A stretch of DNA of 15,101 bases from Syntrophaceae bacterium UBA3084 (GTDB taxonomy: Bacteria; Desulfobacterota; Syntrophia; Syntrophales; UBA6807): the NCBI GenBank assembly GCA_002367335.1, contig DFBI01000049.1:1-15101 (forward strand), in the 5' to 3' direction. The position numbers and the translations under genes are program-made. This document shows, in pieces, positions 1-6,281 of this stretch. Within the stretch, counting starts at the first letter, position 1; every line of letters starts with the position of its first letter. Under the pieces are notes generated by a model. That model was not told the DNA's origin. It made no database searches and saw nothing but the letters and a program-made list of their open reading frames with translations.

Positions 1-620
1 AAATCACTTCCAATACACGCGGCAACACCGGTAGCGCCGGCAATCAGGTGGGGATCTTTTTCATCCGCCACTGCCTTGCCACGGGGATAAATCCACAGGA
101 CCGTTATCAACCCATAGCAGTGTGCGCTGTAAACAATCTGTGCCGCCTGACGCAGCATATCGGCCTCATACTCACTTCCCAGATATATGGTGTAACCGAC
201 TCCCGGTATCTTAAGGCCGCTGTTCTTTTGAAAATCCACTACCTGTTTTACATCGATCCACTGATTGTTGAAGGGATCAGACTGAGATGTTTTTACAAGG
301 TTGGTTTTTGAGTTCAATTTTATCAGATATGGGATATCAGGATAGTCCATTCCATATCTGGCAATAAGCCCAAGCTGGGTAGCAAAAACTCCTATATTCG
401 CCCGGCCGGCAATCTTAAACAGATGCTCAGGGTCGGCGTCATCCGGATGAATACCTTCACCGAAAAAGTCATGATTCAGGTGCTCCACTTTCTGGTCACC
501 TGCAAAAAGCATCAATCGCCCGCTTTCACGGGTGATCGTCTGATAATTTCTGGTATAGTTTTCCCGCATTGCCTTCGGGATATCCAAGGGTACAATTACA
601 TCATTTGCTTTGATAGTCAT
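1..620 (-). CDS. Class I fructose-bisphosphate aldolase, archaeal (DhnA) type, 5' part only
   Basis: Partial gene: 206 codons are present and the 3' end lies beyond base 1. The start is the ATG at 618-620, preceded by an AAGGAG-like site at 6-7 bases. Visible signatures of the DeoC/DhnA aldolase family are FAGDQKVEH (39-47), LIKLNSKT (99-106), the IYLGSEYEADMLR stretch (145-157) and WIYPRGKAV (176-184). The W and Y of the last motif match the active-site W/Y pair known in archaeal FBP aldolases. The Schiff-base lysine normally follows after a short gap and would fall outside the window. The family cleaves or forms fructose-1,6-bisphosphate in the cytoplasm, in glycolysis or gluconeogenesis; some relatives act on other sugar phosphates, so substrate is less certain than family. 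It is separated from the next gene by 560 bp containing palindromes and MITE-like repeats, so it is probably transcribed from its own promoter. Confidence 0.85.
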   Translation of the reverse strand, partial: MTIKANDVIVPLDIPKAMRENYTRNYQTITRESGRLMLFAGDQKVEHLNHDFFGEGIHPDDADPEHLFKIAGRANIGVFATQLGLIARYGMDYPDIPYLIKLNSKTNLVKTSQSDPFNNQWIDVKQVVDFQKNSGLKIPGVGYTIYLGSEYEADMLRQAAQIVYSAHCYGLITVLWIYPRGKAVADEKDPHLIAGATGVAACIGSD

Positions 621-634
621 TATTATCTCCTTTC

Positions 635-654
635 TTCCAAATTTATTTTTGGAA
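635..654. promoter_or_regulatory. Hairpin-forming inverted repeat just upstream of the aldolase ribosome binding site
   Basis: TTCCAAA (635-641) and TTTGGAA (648-654) are perfect inverted arms around a 6-base AT-rich loop. They sit directly 5' of the aldolase Shine-Dalgarno region. This could be an operator or a 5'-UTR hairpin; no known factor is recognised. Confidence 0.3.
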
Positions 655-675
655 CCAAATAAAACATCATCATAC

Positions 676-688
676 TTGCACAGTGCAA
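676..688. promoter_or_regulatory. 13-bp perfect palindrome upstream of the aldolase gene, candidate operator
   Basis: TTGCACAGTGCAA is a perfect palindrome around a central A, about 56 bases upstream of the aldolase start. The position suits a repressor operator, and the minus-strand copy contains a TTGCAC that could serve as a -35 element, although no convincing -10 lies at the right spacing. A second, imperfect palindrome (TGCAG/CTGCA arms) is at 708-720. Function is inferred from position and symmetry only. Confidence 0.3.
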
Positions 689-769
689 CTCATAGCCTCA
701 ATGTTATTGCAGTACCTGCAGCCACGGCAAGAGCAAGTGCATCCCTTTAACCCCTTTCTCTTTATACTA

Positions 770-780
770 CCGCAAAGCGG
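770..780. repeat. Short GC hairpin CCGC-AAA-GCGG
   Basis: A 4-bp stem with an AAA loop lies between the MITE-like array and the aldolase promoter region. It has no following T-run on the minus strand, so it is not a convincing intrinsic terminator. Otherwise 621-790 contains only the palindromes listed separately; no coding signal is seen. Confidence 0.25.
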
Positions 781-790
781 CATAATAGAA

Positions 791-815
791 TTTTTTACGA
801 AGCAGCCAAATTTGA
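791..815. mobile_element. Remnant right end of a MITE-like element
   Basis: This stretch (TTTTTTACGA ... CCAAATTTGA) has the same layout as the right ends at 928-954 and 1089-1115: a CTTTTTAC-like block, a spacer, then a (T/C)CAAATTTGA end. No matching left end or internal palindrome precedes it, so it is probably a truncated copy abutting the first complete element and sharing its palindromic end. Confidence 0.4.
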
Positions 816-954
816 TGCATTCGTAAAAAGTCTGTCATTCCCGCGTAGGCGGGAATCCATAGAGGGCTAAGCACTTGAAAAGACTGGATTCCCGTTTTCA
901 CGGGAATGACAAAATTGTGCATATTTCTACTTTTTACGAGACTGTCAAATTTGA
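806..954. mobile_element. MITE-like palindromic element, copy 1
   Basis: About 149 bp with imperfect 27-bp terminal inverted repeats at 806-832 (ending in CGTAAAAAGTC) and 928-954 (starting TACTTTTTACG). Inside are two further palindromes, 833-859 and 885-911. Each is a TGTCATTCCCG/CGGGAATCCA-type hairpin, and the two are inverted copies of each other. No ORF for a transposase is present, so if mobile it would need one supplied in trans. The element lies in the gap downstream of the exported coiled-coil gene, where it could also fold into an mRNA 3' structure. Its identity as a non-autonomous element is an inference from architecture. Confidence 0.55.
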
Positions 955-1115
955 TGCACCCGTAAAAAGTCGAATTTCTACCCTTCCCCGATCAGGTCGA
1001 GGACAAGCTTTGTCATTCCCGCAGAAGCGGGAATCCAGTTCTTTCAAATACTTATGGACTCCCGCTTTCGCGGGAGTGACAAGATTTGGACTTTTTACCG
1101 GAGCATCAAATTTGA
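945..1115. mobile_element. MITE-like palindromic element, copy 2, sharing one end with copy 1
   Basis: About 171 bp, bounded by terminal inverted repeats at 945-971 and 1089-1115. Its left end overlaps copy 1's right end across the self-palindromic TCAAATTTGA at 945-954. Internal hairpins are at 1011-1037 and 1055-1081. The second carries paired changes relative to copy 1: GGATTCCCG has become GGACTCCCG, and its partner CGGGAATGAC has become CGGGAGTGAC, so base pairing is kept. About 39 bases (972-1010) between the left end and the first hairpin have no counterpart in copy 1. Confidence 0.55.
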
Positions 1116-1180
1116 ATATGTGGACATACGAGGGGGCAGGTATCACAATAATTATACCTGACCCTCGCATTTCTTGTAAT

Positions 1181-2254
1181 TTACTCTTTGCCTTTCACAA
1201 TCTCCGACGCATGAATGAGCAGCTCTGAAAGCTTGTGCTGCACATCCTTTCCCCTTTTTTTCAGCATGATCTTAACCTTATCAATACGTTTTTCCATGTC
1301 GGTTATTGTTTTATCAATAGCGTCTTCACCCCTGGTTTGTGCACGGCTGTACCACACCTTGGCCTCTTCCAGATACGCGCGTGACTCATCAATAGTCGCT
1401 TTGGACCATGCAGCTAACTGTGCTTTAAGCAGCGCCGCCTGGGCCTCGAGTTGAGCGTATCGCTTCCGGAGCAAATTAGCCTCCTCGCTTTCTTTAGTAC
1501 GGGTACTGTATTCCTGAAGTTGATTCCCGATATGTGTTATTAAATCATCAAGTTTTTCCCCGGCCTCCTTCATGTTACCGCTGGCGGCCTTCCTTGTCAC
1601 TCTCGCTTCGTTTTCAAGTTCAGAGATTTTCCTCGCAGTATGTTGAGAGGCATTCGCCTTTGCGTCGGCTAGATATTTCTCTACATCGGCCATTGCCTGC
1701 CCTGCCTTTTCCGAGGATTTTCCAAGCTCAAGGGCAATCTTTGCCTCCAATGCAGAGGCTTTTGCACGAACGAGGGCAAGGTGGGTGATTGTATCTTTTT
1801 TAATGTCAGATGCTCTGACCTGGGCTTCCGCAACAGCCGCATTCAGTGCTGCCTCGCTCTTGTTGGAAAGATCGGTCAATTGTGAAATGGCCTTTTTACC
1901 CTTTTTCCGTACGGCATTTTCTGACGTTTCAATATCTTTTCTGAGATCGGCTATCCGTTTCTGAGTGATTGTATCGGCACTTTGATAAGCCTCCTTCAAA
2001 TAATTTCCGGCCTCTTCCAGAGAACGAAGTGACGCCTCCCTGTTGTTGTTCAGCCAGAGTTCAGAACGGGACTCAAGCATGGCTACCCTGGTTTTTGCCA
2101 GGGCAACCTGGGTTTTGAGGGCCTGTTGCCAGTTCTTTTCAATACTTTTGTCCTGCTTGTTTTGAGATTCCTGCTCCGCAGCAAAAACAACGGGTACGGA
2201 AGAACTAATAACCAGAACGAACACCAACAGTGTTATTGTCATTATTCTTTTCAT
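1181..2254 (-). CDS. Exported coiled-coil protein with a three-fold ~108-residue repeat, function unknown
   Basis: 357 residues, not recognised as a named family. Residues 1-25 form a clear Sec signal peptide (basic MKR, hydrophobic core, VFA before AEQE), so the mature protein should be periplasmic or surface-associated. The rest is lysine/glutamate/alanine-rich helix. It contains three related blocks at about 50-138, 158-247 and 265-354, each with an LAxxxAxxxALEA-like start, a YL-x-(E/D)A segment near the middle (YLKEA, YLADA, YLEEA), and a late segment such as KGKKAISQLTDL, EAGEKLDDLI or RGKDVQHKLSEL. The start ATG shares its A with the stop TAA of the upstream helical gene (TAATG), which implies translational coupling. 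A GGGAG site precedes it by about 7 bases inside the upstream gene. Plausible roles are envelope scaffold or membrane/lipid-associated helical protein; none is demonstrated. Confidence 0.85.
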   Translation of the reverse strand: MKRIMTITLLVFVLVISSSVPVVFAAEQESQNKQDKSIEKNWQQALKTQVALAKTRVAMLESRSELWLNNNREASLRSLEEAGNYLKEAYQSADTITQKRIADLRKDIETSENAVRKKGKKAISQLTDLSNKSEAALNAAVAEAQVRASDIKKDTITHLALVRAKASALEAKIALELGKSSEKAGQAMADVEKYLADAKANASQHTARKISELENEARVTRKAASGNMKEAGEKLDDLITHIGNQLQEYSTRTKESEEANLLRKRYAQLEAQAALLKAQLAAWSKATIDESRAYLEEAKVWYSRAQTRGEDAIDKTITDMEKRIDKVKIMLKKRGKDVQHKLSELLIHASEIVKGKE

Positions 2255-3420
2255 TATTGTTTCTCCCTTCCCTTTTTAACGGCTTCTTTTGCCCCCTTCC
2301 ACATGCCCGAGAGGGCGCCTTTGGCGATATCAAACGACCTTTTGCTCAATTCTTTTGCTTCTTTGGCTGTTGCACGAACCGCTTTTCCTGTGAGATCTGC
2401 CGCCTTTCCTGCCGCATCCTTGCTGAGTTCCTTAAGACGACCTGTTGCCGTCTCCGCAGCCTGCACAGCCTTGACTTTGAGATCCGCAGTAGTTTCCCTT
2501 GCCCTGTCGGCCAGATCGTTCAACACCTCTTTGCCCACTTCGCCGGAGCGGCTGGCAGTCCTGCGCACAGCCGCAATAAAGAGTTCTTCGATGGATTCAA
2601 GATCTTTCTTTGTTCTGATAATATCTTCCTTCGTATATGTCTTTGCCTTGTCTCCAGTTGCCGACATTGCCTCTTTAGTTGCATCTACCGCTATTGCGAT
2701 ACCCTCACGGGTTCCCTGAACCGCGCCGCGGGATGCATCCTTTATATGGCTGCTCTCTTCTTCTGCCGCCTCCATAGTTGCCGAGAGAACTTCATTTGAG
2801 ATATCTTTGACTTTCTCCGCACTGAAACGGGTTCCTGCCAGTGCCCTCTCAGTTGTTCCCTTCGTGATTTGGGCCACCATCTGTTCCACGTCCTTGCCGC
2901 TTTCAATGGCTTTCTTGACGGCTTCTTTAACCACTGTCCCGGTCAGTCCCAGCAGTTCGGCACTTTTCAATTTCACATCAGTGACAGCGGTGTCGATTTG
3001 TACCTTAACCTCTCCGGAAAAAGTGTCAGCCGCTTCTTTTGTCCCTTCAAGGGCTTTGCGAACACTGTCCGAAAGTTTCTCCTTCTCTTCTGACAAATGA
3101 ACACTAAGCTGTTGCAACTCATGTTCTTTTGCATCAAACGCCTTTTTCTGAAAGTCTTTAATACCATTTACCGCGCCTTCAACCGCAGCCGTAATATGCT
3201 TTTTGTTTGCATCCCCGGTTTTTTCCATCTCCCGGATGCTGACTGTGACGGCATCTCTCGCAATCTCCTTTAGCTCTTCCGCACCAACTTTTGCACTGCC
3301 GGCAGTTTTTGACACGGCATCCTGAATGATACTCCGAACCTGTTCAGCTTTGATCTCTCCGGATTCCCTGGCTTGCTTCAATCCACTAATAATCTGTTCC
3401 TTTATTTTATCTAACATCAT
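2254..3420 (-). CDS. Proline-free, cysteine-free all-helical (LEA/apolipoprotein-like) protein with internal duplication
   Basis: 388 residues with no signal peptide, no proline, no cysteine and one tryptophan (W374). The sequence is amphipathic helix throughout. An internal duplication is visible: about 13-92 and 167-241 align through ESG, the KTAGSAK/ALAGTRF pair, AEELKEI/AEKVKDI and EGAVNGI/RGAVQGT. The C-terminal region (from about 300) has KDAAGKAADLTGKAVRATAK-type steps typical of group 3 LEA or apolipoprotein-like 11-residue repeats. Such proteins can coat membranes or protect against stress; here that is only an analogy. Either of two adjacent ATGs (3418-3420 or 3415-3417) could be the start, with a weak GGCGGTG upstream. 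The stop overlaps the next gene's start by one base, so the two probably work together, one cytoplasmic and one exported. Confidence 0.8.
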   Translation of the reverse strand: MMLDKIKEQIISGLKQARESGEIKAEQVRSIIQDAVSKTAGSAKVGAEELKEIARDAVTVSIREMEKTGDANKKHITAAVEGAVNGIKDFQKKAFDAKEHELQQLSVHLSEEKEKLSDSVRKALEGTKEAADTFSGEVKVQIDTAVTDVKLKSAELLGLTGTVVKEAVKKAIESGKDVEQMVAQITKGTTERALAGTRFSAEKVKDISNEVLSATMEAAEEESSHIKDASRGAVQGTREGIAIAVDATKEAMSATGDKAKTYTKEDIIRTKKDLESIEELFIAAVRRTASRSGEVGKEVLNDLADRARETTADLKVKAVQAAETATGRLKELSKDAAGKAADLTGKAVRATAKEAKELSKRSFDIAKGALSGMWKGAKEAVKKGREKQ

Positions 3421-3548
3421 ACACCGCCATAATTTTGTATATGCCTGTTTATAACAACACGTACCATCCCTATCAGATTAGCCGTTCTTCTTTCATCTTG
3501 TATCCTAACCCTGACAAGCCGAAATTAAACAATGTATATTTTTATCAC

Positions 3549-3592
3549 GAAAGTACGAAAACATGAAAAAGAAAATTTAATTTCGCACTTTC
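3549..3592 (-). repeat. 12-bp inverted repeat, possible transcript-end hairpin
   Basis: GAAAGTACGAAA (3549-3560) and TTTCGCACTTTC (3581-3592) are inverted arms with one mismatch and a 20-base AT-rich loop. In minus-strand RNA the mismatch becomes a G-U pair, so the hairpin is sound only for transcripts coming from the acyl-ACP synthetase fusion gene. No T-run follows, so a role in termination or mRNA 3' stability is tentative. Confidence 0.35.
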
Positions 3593-3599
3593 TTTTTCC

Positions 3600-3646
3600 T
3601 TCGACTGAGCGTTCGACTGAGCTCACGCCGAAGTCTCACGCCGAAG
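3600..3646. repeat. Two pairs of 11-bp direct repeats
   Basis: TTCGACTGAGC occurs at 3600-3610 and 3612-3622, and TCACGCCGAAG at 3623-3633 and 3636-3646. The ACTGAGC and GCTCA parts are partly complementary. The cluster resembles a degenerate dispersed-repeat sequence rather than a CRISPR or a coding remnant. Confidence 0.4.
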
Positions 3647-3749
3647 CCATTTTTGCACGGACTTCACGGTTAAGAGACTAAGTATCAATTTGTTTGCGTG
3701 TCCACGACAGGAACTTCGAATAATCTGAAGTTGTATGATTACAAAAATA

Positions 3750-6272
3750 CTATAATTTTTCAATCATTTCTTGTAATTTGCCTGCAATAGTTTTGGGATC
3801 ATCACCGCCGGCTAAATATGGTTTCCCAATATGCACAGACACATCTCCCCGCTTTGGGAATGATGAAGCAGGCGGCATGAGTTCGAATGTGCCTCTCAGA
3901 CGAATGGGCACAACAGGGACCCTGATGCCAAGAGCAAGATGGCCTATTCCCTCCCTGAAGGGACCTGTTCCACCTGTTTTTGTTCTCTGACCTTCGGGAA
4001 ATATGAGGGGACAATAGTTATTTTCAATGAGTTCCCCCGTGTAGGCAAAGCTCCGGCGGAATGATGCAGGAGAAAAAGGATATACATGGACAAATATCGC
4101 CAGCGCCATGTATCCCCAAAAATGGAGCAAACGCATAAATGGATGGTTGTTTCCGGGCAGGAAATATTCTCTGAAGACATCTATCCCCATTGCCGGAGAA
4201 ATACGGCTGCGGAAACGATGAGGGAGGACACTAAGAATGACGGGTGTATCCAGATGACTGCTGTGATTGGCTATGAATATTACGGGTGGATTTATCCCGC
4301 GAAGGTTTTCAAGCCCACTCACCTTGGAACGACAGAAAATTCTTAAAAGGGGGAAAAACATGCTGTTCCATGAGACGAAACGCACAAAAGTGAATGCGGG
4401 ATTATTGCTGAATCGGGGCATTGAAATTTCCCTTTCTACCACTTCTCTTCCGGAAAGAATATCTTCAAGGTCTTTTATTGACGTTTCTTCATCCAGAAGG
4501 AAATCCTGGATTGAAACCTGATAATCATTTTCAAGATTCAAGGCAAGTTCCAGACGATCCAGCGAGGTAAGACCCAGGTCACGACCTAACTTCAATGAAG
4601 GATTTATCGTTCCGACATCTACATTAGTCAGCCTGAAAATAGTATCCGCGAGACCACTTTTCGGTGGAGTTTGAACATCTGTCTTCAGGGATATGATCTT
4701 TTCTTCAACTTTTCTCTTTTTAATCTTCAATGATGCTGTGCGGGGAAAGTCGGTCTCAGGCCATATACGAAAGTGCTTAATCCGCTGTGGTGGAGAAAGG
4801 ATGGTATTTGCCTTTTGTATAACATCCTTTTCCGGATCAATGCCCGGCTCAACAAGGAGCACCGCCACGATCTCCTCGCTGTCATCTGTTCCTGTACCAA
4901 TGACAGCAGAATCCTTTACTCCGTCTAATGAGTTGAGTACGTTTTCGATATCTTCAGGATAGACATTGAGTCCATCCGAGGTAATGATGACATCTTTTTT
5001 CCTTCCCAGAAAGTAGAGATTTCCTTCCCGATCAACATTGCCGATATCTCCTGTATGAAGCCATCCCTCTTGAAACACAGTTTCTGCGCTATCTTGATCT
5101 TCAAAGTAACCCTCACTTACATTTGATCCCCTGACCAGTATTTCGCCATCACCGGCGATCCTGATTTGCTGATCACCTGCGATTTTTCCTACAGATCCTT
5201 TCTCATCCCTGAGGGGGTTGAAAATGGTTACTATTGGCGATGTTTCAGTGAGTCCGTAACCTTGATACACGGCAAAGGACAATCGCCTGTAAAATTCATA
5301 GACTTCGGGATCAAGTTTCGCGCCTCCAACTACCATGGCCAGAAATGTCAGGCCTGCCCTGCGGTGAAATCCCAGGAAGTAGAGAAACCGAAAGACAAAA
5401 TGCCAGTTTGCCGCACGTTCATATTTTTTCCAGAAAGTCCCCTCTTTACCACTATGACTGATATCATTAATTATGTGCGATCTCATTATTTCAAGAATCC
5501 TCGGCACGCACACGGCAACTGTGATTTTTTCTTTTTTGATTGTTTCCAGCAGAAAGGATGAGGAGAGCTTCCCGGGAAATACCACGGATCCCTGCAGCAT
5601 CAGTGGAATAAATATCTCCGCCATCTGCCCATAAAGGTGGCTGAGAGGAAGAAGAGCCAGGAAATTTATATTTCTCAGTATTCTCAGGACCGGTCGCAGG
5701 CTGGAGATGATTTCCAGGATTGGAGGGAAAAGAGAGGTGATATTGCTATGCCGGATCATTACACCTTTAGGTTCTGACATTGTACCTGAGGTGAACACAA
5801 TCTCCGCCAGGTCATCCTCGTATATTACCGGGTTATCAGAGGATTTAACCGGACAGGAGGCAAGTTTTTCCTCAAGTGTTTCCAGATCGATGAAAGGGCA
5901 ATCGCCTGAAAATTTCCTGTTATCTTTCGTGGAAACAACAAGTTTTGCCTGAACTTTTTCTATAATACGATCTGCCGCGTTTTGTGTAATTGTACCATCG
6001 AGTGGCACGAGAACAGCGCCGCGATTTATGGTACCGAGAAAGGCAACAAGGAGAGGGAGGGTATTATCTCCCCGGATAACAACTCTGTCCCCCTTGTCAA
6101 CCCCACATTCTTCCAGCAGTAAAGAGAATCGTACTGCAAGATCAAATACCTTTCGATAACTCCATTTTGTCGTGCAGAAATCATCTCTGTAGGCAAAATA
6201 AGATCTTCTCCTCACTTTTGCCATCGATCGTATTAAATCGACCAGTCTGGAACGGGCTTTTCCATAATCCAT
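3750..6272 (-). CDS. Acyl-CoA/acyl-ACP synthetase - acyl carrier - PlsC acyltransferase fusion
   Basis: 840 residues in three domains. (1) AMP-forming adenylating domain, about 10-520: A3 P-loop TSGTMSEPKG (161-170), YGLTETSP (339-346), GWLHTGD (403-409), GRKKDVIITSDG (423-434) and the A10 lysine in PRTASLK (510-516). (2) Acyl carrier domain, about 535-610, with LGLTSLD giving S570 as the phosphopantetheine site. (3) LPLAT/PlsC acyltransferase, about 640-840, with NHSSHLD (HX4D, H670/D675) and FPEGQR (759-763, family consensus EGTR). The domain set recalls E. coli Aas, which activates fatty acids and reacylates lysophosphatidylethanolamine, but the order is synthetase first and a carrier domain sits in between. 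This suggests activation, loading on the built-in carrier and transfer to a lysolipid or acylglycerol phosphate at the inner membrane. It begins 9 bp after the radical SAM gene's stop, so is cotranscribed; its ribosome binding site is weak. Confidence 0.92.
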   Translation of the reverse strand: MDYGKARSRLVDLIRSMAKVRRRSYFAYRDDFCTTKWSYRKVFDLAVRFSLLLEECGVDKGDRVVIRGDNTLPLLVAFLGTINRGAVLVPLDGTITQNAADRIIEKVQAKLVVSTKDNRKFSGDCPFIDLETLEEKLASCPVKSSDNPVIYEDDLAEIVFTSGTMSEPKGVMIRHSNITSLFPPILEIISSLRPVLRILRNINFLALLPLSHLYGQMAEIFIPLMLQGSVVFPGKLSSSFLLETIKKEKITVAVCVPRILEIMRSHIINDISHSGKEGTFWKKYERAANWHFVFRFLYFLGFHRRAGLTFLAMVVGGAKLDPEVYEFYRRLSFAVYQGYGLTETSPIVTIFNPLRDEKGSVGKIAGDQQIRIAGDGEILVRGSNVSEGYFEDQDSAETVFQEGWLHTGDIGNVDREGNLYFLGRKKDVIITSDGLNVYPEDIENVLNSLDGVKDSAVIGTGTDDSEEIVAVLLVEPGIDPEKDVIQKANTILSPPQRIKHFRIWPETDFPRTASLKIKKRKVEEKIISLKTDVQTPPKSGLADTIFRLTNVDVGTINPSLKLGRDLGLTSLDRLELALNLENDYQVSIQDFLLDEETSIKDLEDILSGREVVEREISMPRFSNNPAFTFVRFVSWNSMFFPLLRIFCRSKVSGLENLRGINPPVIFIANHSSHLDTPVILSVLPHRFRSRISPAMGIDVFREYFLPGNNHPFMRLLHFWGYMALAIFVHVYPFSPASFRRSFAYTGELIENNYCPLIFPEGQRTKTGGTGPFREGIGHLALGIRVPVVPIRLRGTFELMPPASSFPKRGDVSVHIGKPYLAGGDDPKTIAGKLQEMIEKL

Positions 6273-6281
6273 AAAACTATC

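Larger units (their letters stand above)
3421..3749. other. 329-bp gene-free region
   Basis: No ORF with credible coding character is seen on either strand. The segment holds a 12-bp inverted repeat and a cluster of duplicated short motifs (both listed separately), and must contain the promoter for the helical gene starting at 3420. I cannot place that promoter with confidence: a TTGTTA-like hexamer upstream has no good -10 partner. Confidence 0.5.

Noticed and set aside
875..1228. Open frames on both strands across the palindromic repeats, with peptides such as DSRFHGNDK and PAFAGVT
   Set aside because: These are the familiar spurious translations of GTCATTCCCGC-type repeats; the open frames result from the repeats and have no coding support.
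2126..2799. Long plus-strand open frames opposite the helical repeat genes
   Set aside because: They are antisense shadows of lysine/alanine/glutamate-rich genes, with low-complexity Ser/Phe/Cys-rich products and no ribosome binding sites.
3600..3646. CRISPR-like direct repeats
   Set aside because: Only two copies of each 11-bp motif exist, with spacers of 1-2 bases, and no cas gene is nearby.
3712..3732. AACTTC/GAAGTT hairpin just downstream of the fusion gene as an intrinsic terminator
   Set aside because: The stem is only 6 AT-rich base pairs and no T-run follows it on the minus strand.
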